DNA from: Streptomyces lincolnensis
GTDB lineage: Bacteria > Actinomycetota > Actinomycetes > Streptomycetales > Streptomycetaceae
Assembly: GCF_001685355.1 (NCBI RefSeq)
Contig: NZ_CP016438.1
Span: 3,534,001 to 3,598,000, forward strand
DNA length: 64,000 nucleotides
Reading direction: 5' to 3'
This document shows, one piece after another, positions 44,422 to 56,742 of the stretch (positions within the stretch are counted from its first letter, which is position 1; each line of letters starts with the position of its first letter). The notes beneath the pieces were generated by a model. The model was not told the origin of the DNA. It ran no database searches and saw only the letters and a list, made by a program, of their open reading frames with translations. A program made the translations under genes and the position numbers.

Positions 44422-44579
44422 TGCGGCTGCCTCCCCCTCTCAGTGCGTCGACGTGTACGAGGCGCCGGTGTACGCGTCGGTGGTGTGTGCGCGTACGCAT
44501 GATGAACGGCGGACCTGTGAGCCCGCGTTCCGCCGCCACGCCCTCGTTCGGGTGAACTCCAGGATGAACTCCAGCGTGT

Positions 44580-45260
44580 TCACAGCCGCTTGACCCCCTT
44601 GATGCGGCCGACACGCGCGGTGCGGGCGCGGGCCTTGGTCTTCAGACTGCCGAGTCCGCCGCGCTGGCCGCCGATCTTCAGACCGGTGCCGGAGGAGAGC
44701 CAGCCGGAGGAGATGTCGGTGGCCTTGGAGGCCGCCGCGTTGGTCTCGGCGAGCGGGTCGTTCTCCGCGCGCCGGGCCAGGGCCATGATCCCGGGGACGA
44801 CGAACGGGGCGAGCAGCAGGTCGTACAGGGCGGCCGTGAACAGCAGGCTGGGCAGGCCGACATGGCGGGCGGCGGTGTCGCCGACGAGGGCGCCGACCCC
44901 GGCGTACAGCAGGGTGGAGCCGATGGCGGCGGCGACCACGACGAGCATGGGGCCGGTGGCGGACTTCAGCCGGCCGTTGTCCGGTTTGGCCAGTCCGGCG
45001 AGGTAGCCGATGACGCAGAGCACTAGGGCGTAGCGCCCGGCCGCGTGGTCGGCGGGTGGGGCGAGGTCGGCGAGGAGACCCGCGCCGAAGCCGACGAGGG
45101 CGCCGCCGACATGGCCGTAGACCAGGGCGAGGCCGAGGACGGTGAGGAGCAGCAGGTCGGGGACGGCGCCTGGGAGGTGGAGGCGGGCGAGGACGCTCAC
45201 CTGGAGGACCAGGGCGACGACGACCAGGGATGTGGAGAGCAGGATCCGGTTGACGCGCAT
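44580..45260 (-). CDS. mreD: Rod shape-determining protein MreD
   Basis: Membrane component of the MreBCD complex. 226 residues with about five hydrophobic segments: LLSTSLVVVALVLQVSVLA, DLLLLTVLGLALVYGHVGGA, YALVLCVIGYLAGL, MLVVVAAAIGSTLLYAGVG and LPSLLFTAALYDLLLAPFV. The final 50 residues are basic and hydrophilic (KTKARARTARVGRIKGVKRL), longer than in classical MreD. AGGAG overlapping the mreC stop precedes the ATG; the gap is 12 bases. Confidence 0.93.
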   Translation of the reverse strand: MRVNRILLSTSLVVVALVLQVSVLARLHLPGAVPDLLLLTVLGLALVYGHVGGALVGFGAGLLADLAPPADHAAGRYALVLCVIGYLAGLAKPDNGRLKSATGPMLVVVAAAIGSTLLYAGVGALVGDTAARHVGLPSLLFTAALYDLLLAPFVVPGIMALARRAENDPLAETNAAASKATDISSGWLSSGTGLKIGGQRGGLGSLKTKARARTARVGRIKGVKRL

Positions 45261-45272
45261 GGGCTACAGCTC

Positions 45273-46220
45273 CTACTGCTCTTCTTGGATCTGGCCGTCG
45301 ACCGGCGCGTCGGCGGACGGCGTGGCGGTCACCGTCACGGTCGGCGTCGGGGTCGGCCGGGGCTTGGCGGGAAGCACCGTGTCGCGCGGGTCCTTCTTCG
45401 GGGCCTGGACGACGACGCCGACGATGTCGAGTTTGGTGAAGCTGACGTACGGCGTGACGTACACGGTGCGGGTGAGGCCGCCGCCGGAGGGGTCGACGCG
45501 GGCGACCACGCCGACCGGCACGCCGGGCACGAAGGGCTTGTCGGCCTGGGAGCCGAAGGTGACCAGGCGGTCGCCCTTCTTGATCTCGGCCTTGCCGTTG
45601 AGGAGTTCGACGCGCAGCGGGCGGTCGCCCTGTCCGGAGGCGAAGCCGAGTTCGTCGCCGGCCTCCATGCGGGTGCCGACGGTGAAGTCGGGGTCGTTGG
45701 CGAGGAGCACGGTGGCGGTGTCCGGGCCGACGGTCGTCACGCGGCCGACGAGTCCGTCGCCGTTGAGGACGGTCATGTCGCGCCGGATGCCGTCGTTGGC
45801 GCCGACGTCGACGGTGATGGTCCAGGAGAAGCCCTGGGCCGCTCCTATCGCGATGACCTGGGCGCCCTTGATGCCGTACTGGCCCTGGCCGGCGATCTTC
45901 AGCATCTTGTCGAGCTGGGCGAGGCGGCTGCGGTTGCGGTCGTCGCTGCCGAGCTTCGCCTTGAGGGCCGCGTTCTCCTTCTCCATCTCGGCGAGCCGGT
46001 CGTGGCGTTCGCCGGAGTCACGGATGGCGGAGACGGCGTTGCCGACCGGGTTGACCGCGGTCGACACACCGTCCTCGATCGGGCCGAAGACGGCGGCCGC
46101 GGCCTGGCGGGCACCGTCGACCGGTGAGTCCTCCCCGCCACGGATGTCCACCGTGATCAGCGCGAACGCGACGGCGACCAGCAGCACCAGGAGCAGCCGG
46201 CTCTCTCGTGTGTCCCTCAC
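45273..46220 (-). CDS. mreC: Rod shape-determining protein MreC
   Basis: 315 residues. N-terminal anchor RLLLVLLVAVAFALITVD, a coiled-coil stretch (RHDRLAEMEKENAALKAKLG, about 72-105) and two beta-barrel subdomains (VIAIGAAQGFSWTITVDVG, LLANDPDFTVGTRME, KKGDRLVTFGS). A Pro/Thr-rich tail (PRPTPTPTVTVTATPSAD) ends the protein outside the membrane. GTG start at 46220; the nearest good ribosome site is some 15 bases upstream, so the exact start is less certain. It is preceded by a hairpin that may uncouple it from mreB. Confidence 0.93.
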   Translation of the reverse strand: MRDTRESRLLLVLLVAVAFALITVDIRGGEDSPVDGARQAAAAVFGPIEDGVSTAVNPVGNAVSAIRDSGERHDRLAEMEKENAALKAKLGSDDRNRSRLAQLDKMLKIAGQGQYGIKGAQVIAIGAAQGFSWTITVDVGANDGIRRDMTVLNGDGLVGRVTTVGPDTATVLLANDPDFTVGTRMEAGDELGFASGQGDRPLRVELLNGKAEIKKGDRLVTFGSQADKPFVPGVPVGVVARVDPSGGGLTRTVYVTPYVSFTKLDIVGVVVQAPKKDPRDTVLPAKPRPTPTPTVTVTATPSADAPVDGQIQEEQ

Positions 46221-46313
46221 GTGCGGCGGCCGTGCCCTTCCTCATAGGAATTCGTGTGCGGTGTTCAGGTGTCGTGATGTGTGTGGGAGAGCTTATGTCT
46301 CTATATCAACGAT

Positions 46314-46347
46314 CCGCCGCACGAGAGGAGATCATCTCGTACGGCGG
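46314..46347 (-). terminator. Hairpin between mreB and mreC
   Basis: CCGCCG pairs with CGGCGG and ACGAGA with TCTCGT around an eight-base loop, one C-A mismatch. It lies 15 bases past the mreB stop, within the 142-base gap. It may terminate or attenuate, letting mreB be made in excess of mreC/mreD. Confidence 0.75.
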
Positions 46348-46362
46348 AATCGCGATGTCAGG

Positions 46363-47394
46363 TCATCTGCGCGGCTGGGCGTCCAGCACCTGCTGAAGCG
46401 CCTCGAACTCCTCGACGCACTTGCCGGAGCCGAGCGCCACGCTGTCCAGCGGGTCCTCGGCGATGTGGATCGGCATGCCGGTCTCGCGGCGCAGCCGCTC
46501 GTCGAGACCGCGGAGCAGGGCGCCGCCGCCCGTCAGGACGATGCCGCGGTCCATGATGTCGCCGGACAGCTCCGGCGGGCACTTGTCGAGGGTCGTCTTG
46601 ACCGCGTCGACGATCGCGTTGACGGGTTCCTCGATCGCCTTGCGGACCTCGGCGGCCGAAATGACGACGGTCTTGGGCAGCCCGGAGACGAGGTCCCGGC
46701 CGCGGATTTCGGTGTGTTCGTCAGCGTCGAGGTCGTACGCCGAGCCGATGGTGATCTTGATCTGCTCGGCCGTCCGCTCACCGAGGAGGAGCGAGTACTC
46801 CTTCTTGATGTGCTGGATGATCGCGTTGTCCAGCTCGTCGCCCGCGACGCGGATGGACTGGGCCGTCACGATGCCGCCGAGGGAGATGACCGCGACCTCC
46901 GTGGTGCCGCCACCGATGTCCACCACCATGTTGCCCGTGGCCTCGTGGACCGGCAGGCCGGAACCGATGGCCGCGGCCATGGGCTCCTCGATGATGTGCA
47001 CCTGACGGGCGCCGGCCTGGGACGACGCCTCGATGACGGCGCGGCGCTCGACGCCCGTGATGCCCGAGGGCACGCAGACGACGACCCGCGGACGAGCCAG
47101 ATACCGCCGCTTGTGGATCTTCAGGATGAAGTAGCGGAGCATCCGCTCGGTGATCTCGAAGTCGGCGATGACGCCGTCCTTCAGCGGACGTACGGCAACG
47201 ATGTTGCCGGGCGTGCGCCCGATCATCTTCTTGGCTTCGGCTCCGACCGCGAGGATGCCACCGGTGTTGGTGTTGATCGCGACCACGGACGGCTCGTTGA
47301 GTACGATCCCGCGACCCCTGACGTACACCAGCGTGTTGGCGGTCCCGAGGTCGACAGCCATGTCACGGCCGATGAACGACATTGAGTTCCCCAT
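46363..47394 (-). CDS. mreB: Rod shape-determining protein MreB (bacterial actin)
   Basis: Actin-like ATPase; in Streptomyces important for aerial hyphae and spore wall rather than tip growth. 343 residues from the ATG at 47394. An ATG four codons later (47382) has the better ribosome site, GGGGA six bases ahead. Phosphate loops: [36 protein letters not shown] and [20 protein letters not shown]; the membrane-binding N-terminus is short. It is the first gene of mreB-mreC-mreD-pbp2-rodA. The 196-base gap upstream should hold its promoters. Confidence 0.96.
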   Translation of the reverse strand: MGNSMSFIGRDMAVDLGTANTLVYVRGRGIVLNEPSVVAINTNTGGILAVGAEAKKMIGRTPGNIVAVRPLKDGVIADFEITERMLRYFILKIHKRRYLARPRVVVCVPSGITGVERRAVIEASSQAGARQVHIIEEPMAAAIGSGLPVHEATGNMVVDIGGGTTEVAVISLGGIVTAQSIRVAGDELDNAIIQHIKKEYSLLLGERTAEQIKITIGSAYDLDADEHTEIRGRDLVSGLPKTVVISAAEVRKAIEEPVNAIVDAVKTTLDKCPPELSGDIMDRGIVLTGGGALLRGLDERLRRETGMPIHIAEDPLDSVALGSGKCVEEFEALQQVLDAQPRR

Positions 47395-47678
47395 CAGGAT
47401 TCGACTGGCCTTCCTGGGAGCGTGTGAGGGCTTTTCAGGTCGGCGAAGTGGGTGCGGTGACGTGAAGGCTTCCATCGTAGACGCGCCTGCACGAACACCG
47501 CGCGAGGGTCTTCGCCATTGTCAGCAGATGAAGTACCGCCTCGCTTGTGGAGACGGTCCATCGGGGGCACTCGTTCCCCCGATCGCCACGCATATGCCAA
47601 AGGACGGCCGAAAGTGCGCGGCCGCCCCAGGTCGGACGAGAGCGTGAGCTGACGCCCCCTCAGAAAAAGCCACGAAAC

Positions 47679-48092
47679 CTACGCACGCCCGGGAAAGAAG
47701 ATCTTCACCTCGCGCTCGGCCGACTCCTCGGAGTCGGACGCGTGGATCAGGTTCTCGCGGACGATGACACCGAAGTCGCCCCGGATGGAGCCGGGCGCGG
47801 CGGCGATCGGGTCGGTCGGGCCGGCCAGCTGCCGCACCCCCTCGATGACCCGCTCGCCCTCGACGATCAGCGCGACGACCGGGCCGGAGGCCATGAACTC
47901 CACCAGCGGCTCGTAGAAGGGCTTGCCCTTGTGCTCTCCGTAGTGCTGCTCCAGGGTGTCCTGGTCCAGCGTGCGCAGCTCCAGCGCGGTGATCTGCCAT
48001 CCGGCCTTGCGCTCGATACGGCTGATGATCTCGCCGGTCAGGCCGCGACGGACCGCGTCGGGCTTGAGCAGGACGAGGGTGCGCTGGGTCAC
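47679..48092 (-). CDS. ndk: Nucleoside diphosphate kinase
   Basis: Balances NTP and dNTP pools by phosphate transfer. 137 residues, the normal size. Signature: [20 protein letters not shown] at the start, [20 protein letters not shown], and the catalytic His in [22 protein letters not shown] start at 48092 with GAAGGAG upstream. Last gene of the valS-folC-DUF4233-ndk row. Confidence 0.98.
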   Translation of the reverse strand: MTQRTLVLLKPDAVRRGLTGEIISRIERKAGWQITALELRTLDQDTLEQHYGEHKGKPFYEPLVEFMASGPVVALIVEGERVIEGVRQLAGPTDPIAAAPGSIRGDFGVIVRENLIHASDSEESAEREVKIFFPGRA

Positions 48093-48170
48093 GAAGGGCT
48101 CCTTCGGATCAAGGACTGTGCGGGGATTTCACGACAGACCCTGAGGTTACAGGGCGTGTCGGCGCACTTG

Positions 48171-48527
48171 TCACACAGCGTCAGGTGTAGAGGGGGCGGC
48201 CTGGGCGGCGAACCTCGCCTTCGCCTCGTCGATCTTCCGGCCGTAGTGCACGGACGCCCACCACAGCGCCGCGAAGATCGCCCCCATGAAGAACATCGTC
48301 GGGACGACGAAGCCGGAGGCGATCAGCGCGGCCTGGAGCGCCCAGCCCATGGCGATGCCGCCCGGCCGGGTCACCAGCCCGCACAGCACCAGGCACAGGA
48401 ACATCGCGATACCGCTGACCGTCCACACCGTCGACATGGACAGATCGGGGTCCTTCATCGCGACCAGACCGGCGAACCCGATGACGAAGAACTCGCCGAT
48501 CAGCGTCGAAGCACAGAGCGTACGCAT
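48171..48527 (-). CDS. Small membrane protein, DUF4233 family
   Basis: 118 residues with four hydrophobic segments (STLIGEFFVIGFAGLVAMKD, VSGIAMFLCLVLCGLV, ALQAALIASGFVVPTMFFMG, IFAALWWASVHYGRKIDEAK). This family is found directly after folC in many actinobacteria, as here (gap nine bases). Function is unknown. Confidence 0.9.
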   Translation of the reverse strand: MRTLCASTLIGEFFVIGFAGLVAMKDPDLSMSTVWTVSGIAMFLCLVLCGLVTRPGGIAMGWALQAALIASGFVVPTMFFMGAIFAALWWASVHYGRKIDEAKARFAAQAAPSTPDAV

Positions 48528-48536
48528 GTGAGGTCC

Positions 48537-50021
48537 TCAGCCCTTCCCCAGCAGCAGCCGGGCCTCGCCGACGGTGATGACGGAACCGGTGACGAGCACA
48601 CCGCCGCCCGTGAACTCGCCCTCCTCCTCGGCGAGCGTGATCGCCGCCTCCAGGGCGTCCGGCAGCCGCGGCTCCACCTGCACCCGCTCCTCGCCGAACA
48701 CCTCGACGGCGATCGCGGCGAGCTCGTCGGCGTCCATGGCCCGGTGGCTGGAGTTCTGCGTGATCACGACCTCGGCGAAGATCGGCTCGAAGGCCTCCAG
48801 CACCCCCCGCACGTTCTTGTCGCCGCTCGCGCCCACCACACCGATCAGCCGGCTGAAGTCGAAGGCCTCCCCCACCGCCTCGGCGGTGGCCCGGGCGCCC
48901 GCCGGGTTGTGCGCCGCGTCCAGGACGACGGTCGGGGACCGCCGTACGACCTCCAGGCGGCCCGGGGAGGTGACGGCCGCGAAGGCCTTGCGGATGGTGT
49001 CGATGTCGAGCGGTTCGGGCCGCTGGGATCCGACGCCGAAGAACGCCTCCACGGCGGCCAGGGCGACGGCGGCGTTGTGCGCCTGGTACGGGCCGTGCAG
49101 CGGAAGGAACACCTCCCCGTACTCCCCGCCGAGCCCGCGCAGCGTGAGCAGCTGGCCGCCGACGGCGACCTGCCGCGCGACCACCCCGAACTCCAGGCCC
49201 TCGCGGGCCACGGTGGCGTCGACCTCGACGGCCTTCTTCAGCAGCACCTGGGCCGCGTCCACCGGCTGCTGCGCCAGGATGACCGTCGCGTCCTGCTTGA
49301 CGATGCCGGCCTTCTCGGTGGCGATCGCCGCGGGCGTCTCACCGAGCCGGTCGGTGTGGTCCAGGTCGATGGGCGTGACGACGGCGACATCACCGTCGAT
49401 CACATTGGTCGCGTCCCAGGAGCCGCCCATCCCCACTTCCACGACGGCCACGTCGACCGGCGCGTCCGCGAAGGCGGCGTACGCCATGCCCGTCAGCACC
49501 TCGAAGAACGACAGCCGGTACTCCTGCTGCGCGTCGACCATCTCGATGTACGGCTTGATGTCGTGGTACGTCTCGATGAAGCGCTCGGCGTCGATCGGCG
49601 CCCCGTCGAGGCTGATCCGCTCGGTGATCGACTGCACGTGCGGGCTGGTGTACCGCCCGGTGCGCAGCTCGAAGGCGCCGAGCAGGGCCTCGATCATGCG
49701 GGCGGTGGAGGTCTTGCCGTTGGTGCCGGTGATGTGGATCGAGGGGTACGACCGCTGCGGGTCGCCCAGCACGTCCATCAGGGCGGCGATCCGGGCGACC
49801 GACGGCTCCAGCTTGGTCTCGCCCCAGCGGCCGGCGAGCTCCGTCTCGACCGCACGCAGGGCCTTGTCGACCTCGGGGTCCTCGGGGCGCGCGGGCACAT
49901 CGGTGTCCGGGGCCGCGCCCTGGGTGCGCAGGGTGCGGCTGCCGGCCTCGATGACCGCGAGATCGGGGTCCCGGTCGGTCTCGGCCGCGATGATCTCGTC
50001 GAAGTCGTCGCTGTCACTCAC
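48537..50021 (-). CDS. folC: Bifunctional dihydrofolate / folylpolyglutamate synthase
   Basis: Adds glutamate to dihydropteroate and to reduced folates. 494 residues. Mur-ligase-like core: HITGTNGKTSTARMIEALLG (P-loop), YTSPHVQSITERISLDG, VEVGMGGSWDATNVID and VVLDAAHNPAGARATAEAVG. The first 50 residues are an acidic, probably disordered extension (DSDDFDEIIAAETDRDPD), common in actinobacterial FolC. It sits between valS and the DUF4233 gene. Its role in folate polyglutamation is interesting beside the distant AbgT/CPG2 genes, but no direct link is evident. Confidence 0.95.
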   Translation of the reverse strand: MSDSDDFDEIIAAETDRDPDLAVIEAGSRTLRTQGAAPDTDVPARPEDPEVDKALRAVETELAGRWGETKLEPSVARIAALMDVLGDPQRSYPSIHITGTNGKTSTARMIEALLGAFELRTGRYTSPHVQSITERISLDGAPIDAERFIETYHDIKPYIEMVDAQQEYRLSFFEVLTGMAYAAFADAPVDVAVVEVGMGGSWDATNVIDGDVAVVTPIDLDHTDRLGETPAAIATEKAGIVKQDATVILAQQPVDAAQVLLKKAVEVDATVAREGLEFGVVARQVAVGGQLLTLRGLGGEYGEVFLPLHGPYQAHNAAVALAAVEAFFGVGSQRPEPLDIDTIRKAFAAVTSPGRLEVVRRSPTVVLDAAHNPAGARATAEAVGEAFDFSRLIGVVGASGDKNVRGVLEAFEPIFAEVVITQNSSHRAMDADELAAIAVEVFGEERVQVEPRLPDALEAAITLAEEEGEFTGGGVLVTGSVITVGEARLLLGKG

Positions 50022-50073
50022 GGGGTCAGTTTAGGGCTGCGTCCGAGGAGAGGTGCGGCTGGTCCCGTTCGGC

Positions 50074-50107
50074 GGGCGCGGGGAGGATGGGGCAGGTCCC
50101 CGCGCCC
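50074..50107 (-). terminator. Hairpin between valS and folC
   Basis: GGGCGCGGGG pairs with CCCCGCGCCC around a 14-base loop, just past the valS stop at 50117. Likely attenuates transcription into folC. Confidence 0.6.
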
Positions 50108-50116
50108 CTCACCTCG

Positions 50117-52741
<2,625 letters not shown>

Positions 52742-52877
52742 GGGCCCAGTTTAGGGGTGTCACGCGGGAGTCCCGAAACGCCTTTGTTCTGTAACGGTGG
52801 GGCCCCCGGTGCCATGTATGCGCTGTGTCTAGGCCAGGATGTCTGAATCACATAAGCATCTGGAGGGGAACCCAGAG

Positions 52878-53834
52878 ATGAGCTACAACCAGCCGGGCCC
52901 GTACGGCGGGCAGCCCCAGCAGCCCGGACCGTACGGTCAGCAGCCGGGTCCCTACGGCCAGCCGCCGCAGGCTCCGCCCGGCCAGCCCGGCTACGGCTAC
53001 CCTCAGCAGGCTCCGCCGGCCCAGCCGGGCTACGGCTACCCGCAGCAGCCCGGGCAGGGCGTACCGCCCCAGCAGGCCCCCTACGGCCAGCAGCCGCCCT
53101 ACGGCCAGGCTCCCTACGGGGTGCCCCAGCCGCCGGCGCCCGGCGGCGGCAAGAAGAAGACGGGCATCATCATCGGCGCGGTCGCGGTCGTCGCCGCGAT
53201 CGCCGTCGGCGCGTACTTCGTGATCGGCGGCGGCTCGGGCGGCTCGGACATCGCCGACGACGGCCCGCACACCCTGACGACTCCCGCCACGGTCCTCGGC
53301 GGCGAGTACAAGAAGGGCGAGAACGCCGGCGACAGCGGCTTCTCCGAACAGGACGTCAAGGACGCCGAGAAGCACGGCGTCAAGAACGCCAAGGACGTCA
53401 ACGCCGGCTACCAGTCCGGCGACGAGGCCAACCCGTTCGCCATGAAGATGCTCAACTTCATGGGCGTCTACGGCGACATCGAGGACCCCGAGGCGGTCGT
53501 CGACGGGATGTTCGCCGAGATGAAGAAGAGCGCCGCCAAGGACAACGAGGGCGAGGTCGTGGGCAGCCCGAAGGCGTACACGCCGAGCGATCTCAAGGAC
53601 GCGGTCCTCAAGTGCCAGGAGATGAAGGTCAAGAACGACAACGCGGGGTCGACCGGCTCGTCGTCCGGACCGAGCGAGATCCGCATGCCCGTGTGCATCT
53701 GGGGCGACCACAGCACGCTCGGTGTCACCATGAACCTCGACCTGGCCAGCGCGATGACCGGCAAGTCGATGGACCTGAGTGCCGCCGCCGAGATCACGGC
53801 CAAGTTCCGCAACGAGGTCCGCAAGCCCGCGTGA
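52878..53834 (+). CDS. Proline/glutamine/tyrosine-rich single-pass membrane protein, unknown function
   Basis: 318 residues from the ATG at 52878 (GGAGGGG upstream). Residues 1-92 are a repetitive Pro/Gln/Gly/Tyr cytoplasmic region (PGPYGGQPQQPGPYGQQPGP, then PGYGYPQQ units). One membrane segment follows: KKTGIIIGAVAVVAAIAVGA. The remaining 200 residues should be extracellular, with two cysteines (LKCQEMK, MPVCIWGD) that could form a disulfide. This architecture is common among Streptomyces envelope proteins with no assigned role. Monocistronic: divergent from valS and followed by a strong terminator. Confidence 0.88.
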   Translation: MSYNQPGPYGGQPQQPGPYGQQPGPYGQPPQAPPGQPGYGYPQQAPPAQPGYGYPQQPGQGVPPQQAPYGQQPPYGQAPYGVPQPPAPGGGKKKTGIIIGAVAVVAAIAVGAYFVIGGGSGGSDIADDGPHTLTTPATVLGGEYKKGENAGDSGFSEQDVKDAEKHGVKNAKDVNAGYQSGDEANPFAMKMLNFMGVYGDIEDPEAVVDGMFAEMKKSAAKDNEGEVVGSPKAYTPSDLKDAVLKCQEMKVKNDNAGSTGSSSGPSEIRMPVCIWGDHSTLGVTMNLDLASAMTGKSMDLSAAAEITAKFRNEVRKPA

Positions 53835-53870
53835 TGGCGCGGGCCCCGCACAGGCCATGACGCGTATGAC

Positions 53871-53904
53871 GAAGGGGCCCCGGTCGGTCGACCGGGGCCC
53901 CTTC
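53871..53904. terminator. Bidirectional terminator between the membrane-protein gene and clpX
   Basis: A perfect 14-bp stem (53871-53884 with 53891-53904) with a six-base loop lies between converging stops at 53834 and 53924. Confidence 0.9.
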
Positions 53905-53923
53905 GCTTGTCCGTGTGCGGCGG

Positions 53924-55210
53924 TTACGCCGTCTTCTGCTCCCCGGGGCCCCGTCCGCGCGAATCCCTCGGGATCAGCGTCGGGTTGACGTTGGACAGGA
54001 CCACGTCGGCGGTGATGACGACGCGGGCGACGTCCTTGCGGGAGGGGACCTCGTACATGACGCCCTGGAGGACTTCCTCCATGATGGCGCGCAGGCCGCG
54101 GGCGCCGGTCTGGCGGAGGATGGCCTGGTCGGCGATGGCTTCGAGGGCCTCGCGCTCGAAGTCCAGCTCCACGCCGTCGAGTTCGAAGAGGCGCTGGTAC
54201 TGCTTCACGAGCGCGTTGCGGGGCTCCACCAGGATCTGGAGGAGGGCCTCGCGGTCCAGGTTGTGCACCGAGGTGATGACCGGGAGACGGCCGATGAACT
54301 CGGGGATCATGCCGAACTTGACCAGGTCCTCGGGCATGACGTCCTCGAACTGGTCCTTGGCCTCCAGCTCCCGCTTGGAGCGGATCGTCGCGCCGAAGCC
54401 GATGCCCTTGGCCCCGGCCCGGGACTCGATGAGCTTCTCCAGGCCCGCGAAGGCACCGCCCACGATGAACAGGACGTTCGTCGTGTCGATCTGGATGAAC
54501 TCCTGGTGCGGGTGTTTGCGGCCGCCCTGGGGCGGCACGGAGGCGGTGGTGCCCTCCAGGATCTTCAGCAGGGCCTGCTGCACACCCTCGCCCGAGACAT
54601 CGCGAGTGATCGAGGGGTTTTCACTCTTCCGCGCGACCTTGTCGATCTCGTCGATGTAGATGATGCCCGTTTCGGCCTTCTTGACGTCGTAGTCGGCCGC
54701 CTGGATGAGCTTCAGCAGGATGTTCTCCACATCCTCGCCGACGTAACCCGCCTCGGTGAGCGCCGTGGCGTCCGCGATCGCGAACGGGACGTTCAGCATG
54801 CGCGCGAGGGTCTGGGCCAGCAGCGTCTTGCCGGAGCCCGTGGGGCCCAGCAGAAGGATGTTGGACTTCGCCAACTCGATGGCGTCGTCGCGGCCCTGGG
54901 CGCCGCCGTTCTCACCGGCCTGGACGCGCTTGTAGTGGTTGTAGACGGCGACGGACAGTGCCTTCTTCGCCGACTCCTGGCCCACCACATAGCCCTCGAG
55001 GAACTCGTAGATCTCGCGGGGCTTGGGGAGTTCCTCCCAGCGCACCTCGCTGGTCTCGGCCAGCTCCTCCTCGATGATCTCGTTGCAGAGGTCGATGCAC
55101 TCGTCGCAGATGTATACACCGGGCCCTGCGATGAGCTTCTTGACCTGCTTCTGGCTCTTGCCGCAGAACGAGCACTTGAGCAGATCGCCGCCGTCACCGA
55201 TGCGTGCCAC
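53924..55210 (-). CDS. clpX: ATP-dependent Clp protease ATP-binding subunit ClpX
   Basis: AAA+ unfoldase that feeds substrates to ClpP. 428 residues from the GTG at 55210 (GGGGAAG nine bases upstream); the frame open to 55336 crosses a palindrome and is not coding. Zinc-binding domain CSFCGKS...CDEC in the first 45 residues, Walker [20 protein letters not shown], Walker [19 protein letters not shown], and the ClpP-docking KGIGFGATI loop. It is downstream of clpP2 with a 183-base gap, so it probably has its own promoter. Confidence 0.97.
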   Translation of the reverse strand: MARIGDGGDLLKCSFCGKSQKQVKKLIAGPGVYICDECIDLCNEIIEEELAETSEVRWEELPKPREIYEFLEGYVVGQESAKKALSVAVYNHYKRVQAGENGGAQGRDDAIELAKSNILLLGPTGSGKTLLAQTLARMLNVPFAIADATALTEAGYVGEDVENILLKLIQAADYDVKKAETGIIYIDEIDKVARKSENPSITRDVSGEGVQQALLKILEGTTASVPPQGGRKHPHQEFIQIDTTNVLFIVGGAFAGLEKLIESRAGAKGIGFGATIRSKRELEAKDQFEDVMPEDLVKFGMIPEFIGRLPVITSVHNLDREALLQILVEPRNALVKQYQRLFELDGVELDFEREALEAIADQAILRQTGARGLRAIMEEVLQGVMYEVPSRKDVARVVITADVVLSNVNPTLIPRDSRGRGPGEQKTA

Positions 55211-55312
55211 GGTGTGCTTCCCCTTCGCCTGGGAGACGCCTAGGTCCAGCGGCTCCTGGTGCTGCCTTATGTCCGACGGTACCTTGCCGAGCCCCCCGTT
55301 CGGGCCCCCCTT

Positions 55313-55364
55313 GGCACGGTTCACTTTGACGTGCACGGTGTCGTGCGCGTCGGTGAACCGTGCC
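55313..55364. promoter_or_regulatory. Nested palindrome between clpP2 and clpX
   Basis: Outer arms GGCACGGTTCAC and GTGAACCGTGCC (12 bp, perfect) enclose inner arms GACG-t-GCACG and CGTGC-g-CGTC with a GTGT loop. The 52-base structure lies 29 bases after the clpP2 stop and 103 bases before clpX. It could be a terminator for clpP1-clpP2, a regulator site for clpX, or both. Confidence 0.8.
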
Positions 55365-55393
55365 GAGGAGCGGCAGACGATACAGCCTCCGCC

Positions 55394-56074
55394 TCAGCGG
55401 ACGGAGGCGTTGTTCATCTTTCGGGTCGAAATGATCTGGTCGATCAGGCCGTACGCCAGGGCGTCGTCGGCCGTGAGGATCTTGTCGCGCTCGATGTCCT
55501 CGCGGATCTTCTCGATCGGCGTGGTGGAGTGCTTGGCCAGCAGGTCTTCCAGCTGGGCGCGCATCCGCAGGATCTCGTTCGCGGCGATCTCCAGGTCGGA
55601 GACCTGACCGCGACCCGTCTCGCTGTAGGGCTGGTGGATCAGCACCCGGGCGTTCGGGAGGGCCATGCGCTTGCCCGGCGTACCGGCGGCCAGCAGGATG
55701 GCGGCGGCCGAGGCGGCCTGGCCCATGCAGACCGTCTGGACGTCCGGCTTCACGAACTGCATCGTGTCGTAGATCGCGGTGAGCGCGGTGAAGGAGCCGC
55801 CGGGGCTGTTGATGTAGACCGAGATGTCCCGGTCGGGGTCCATCGACTCCAGGCACAGCAGCTGGGCCATGACGTCGTTGGCGGAGGCGTCGTCGATCTG
55901 CACGCCGAGGAAGATCACGCGCTCTTCGAAGAGCTTGGCGTACGGGTCGTACTCGCGGATGCCCTGCGAGGTGCGCTCGACGAAGCGGGGGATGACGTAC
56001 CGGGACTCGGCGACCGGCACGGTGCTCTCGGCGCGTGCGCGGTCGTACAGGCCGCTGCCGGGGAAGTCGTTCAC
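55394..56074 (-). CDS. clpP2: ATP-dependent Clp protease proteolytic subunit, ClpP2
   Basis: 226 residues from the GTG at 56074, with AGGAGAG eight bases upstream; the longer frame through clpP1 is a shadow. Serine protease motifs: [20 protein letters not shown], catalytic Ser in [20 protein letters not shown], His in [16 protein letters not shown] and [20 protein letters not shown]. Compared with ClpP1 the N-terminus is longer (about 35 residues before [12 protein letters not shown]), probably a propeptide. The partner clpP1 lies 50 bases upstream. Confidence 0.97.
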   Translation of the reverse strand: MNDFPGSGLYDRARAESTVPVAESRYVIPRFVERTSQGIREYDPYAKLFEERVIFLGVQIDDASANDVMAQLLCLESMDPDRDISVYINSPGGSFTALTAIYDTMQFVKPDVQTVCMGQAASAAAILLAAGTPGKRMALPNARVLIHQPYSETGRGQVSDLEIAANEILRMRAQLEDLLAKHSTTPIEKIREDIERDKILTADDALAYGLIDQIISTRKMNNASVR

Positions 56075-56124
56075 TGTCTCTCTCCTAGGGGCTGAGGCGG
56101 TCGGCTGGGGGCGCTGCGGGGGTC

Positions 56125-56742
56125 TCAGGCCCCGGTGCCGCCGCCGCCCGGCATACCGGCGGCCGTGGCGATGACCTCGTCGATGAGGCCGTACTCCTTG
56201 GCCTCGTGGGCGTCGAACCAGCGGTCGCGGTCCGAGTCGCGGGTGATCTGCTCCATCGACTGGCCCGTGTGCTGGGAGGTGAGCTCGGCCATGCGCTTCT
56301 TGGTGTGCAGCAGCCGCTCGGCGTGGATCTTGATGTCGGAGGCCGAGCCGGCGAGGCCGGCGGAGGGCTGGTGGATCAGGATCTCGGCGTTCGGGAGCGC
56401 GAAGCGCTTGCCCGGGGTGCCCGCGCTGAGCAGGAACTGGCCCATCGAGGCGGCGAGGCCCATGGCGATGGTCACCACGTCGTTCTTGATGTACTGCATG
56501 GTGTCGTAGATCGCCATGCCGGCCGTGATCGAGCCGCCGGGGCTGTTGATGTACAGGAAGATGTCCTTGTCCGGGTCGGCGGCAAGGAGCAGCAGCTGTG
56601 CGGTGATCTTGTTCGCGATGTCGTCGTCGACCGGCTGGCCGAGGAAGATGATCCGCTCGTTGAGCAGCCGGTTGTAGACCTGGTCGCCGAGGCCACCACC
56701 GATGGAAGGCTCGCCGGCGGCTGAAGGCATCAGATTCGTCAC
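56125..56742 (-). CDS. clpP1: ATP-dependent Clp protease proteolytic subunit, ClpP1
   Basis: 205 residues from a GTG at 56742 (AGGTGG upstream). Motifs: [40 protein letters not shown], catalytic Ser in [20 protein letters not shown], His in [13 protein letters not shown], and [18 protein letters not shown]. In Streptomyces clpP1-clpP2 is controlled by ClgR; I looked for its site upstream and did not find a clean match. Together with clpP2 it forms the mixed ClpP1P2 chamber typical of actinobacteria. Confidence 0.97.
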   Translation of the reverse strand: MTNLMPSAAGEPSIGGGLGDQVYNRLLNERIIFLGQPVDDDIANKITAQLLLLAADPDKDIFLYINSPGGSITAGMAIYDTMQYIKNDVVTIAMGLAASMGQFLLSAGTPGKRFALPNAEILIHQPSAGLAGSASDIKIHAERLLHTKKRMAELTSQHTGQSMEQITRDSDRDRWFDAHEAKEYGLIDEVIATAAGMPGGGGTGA

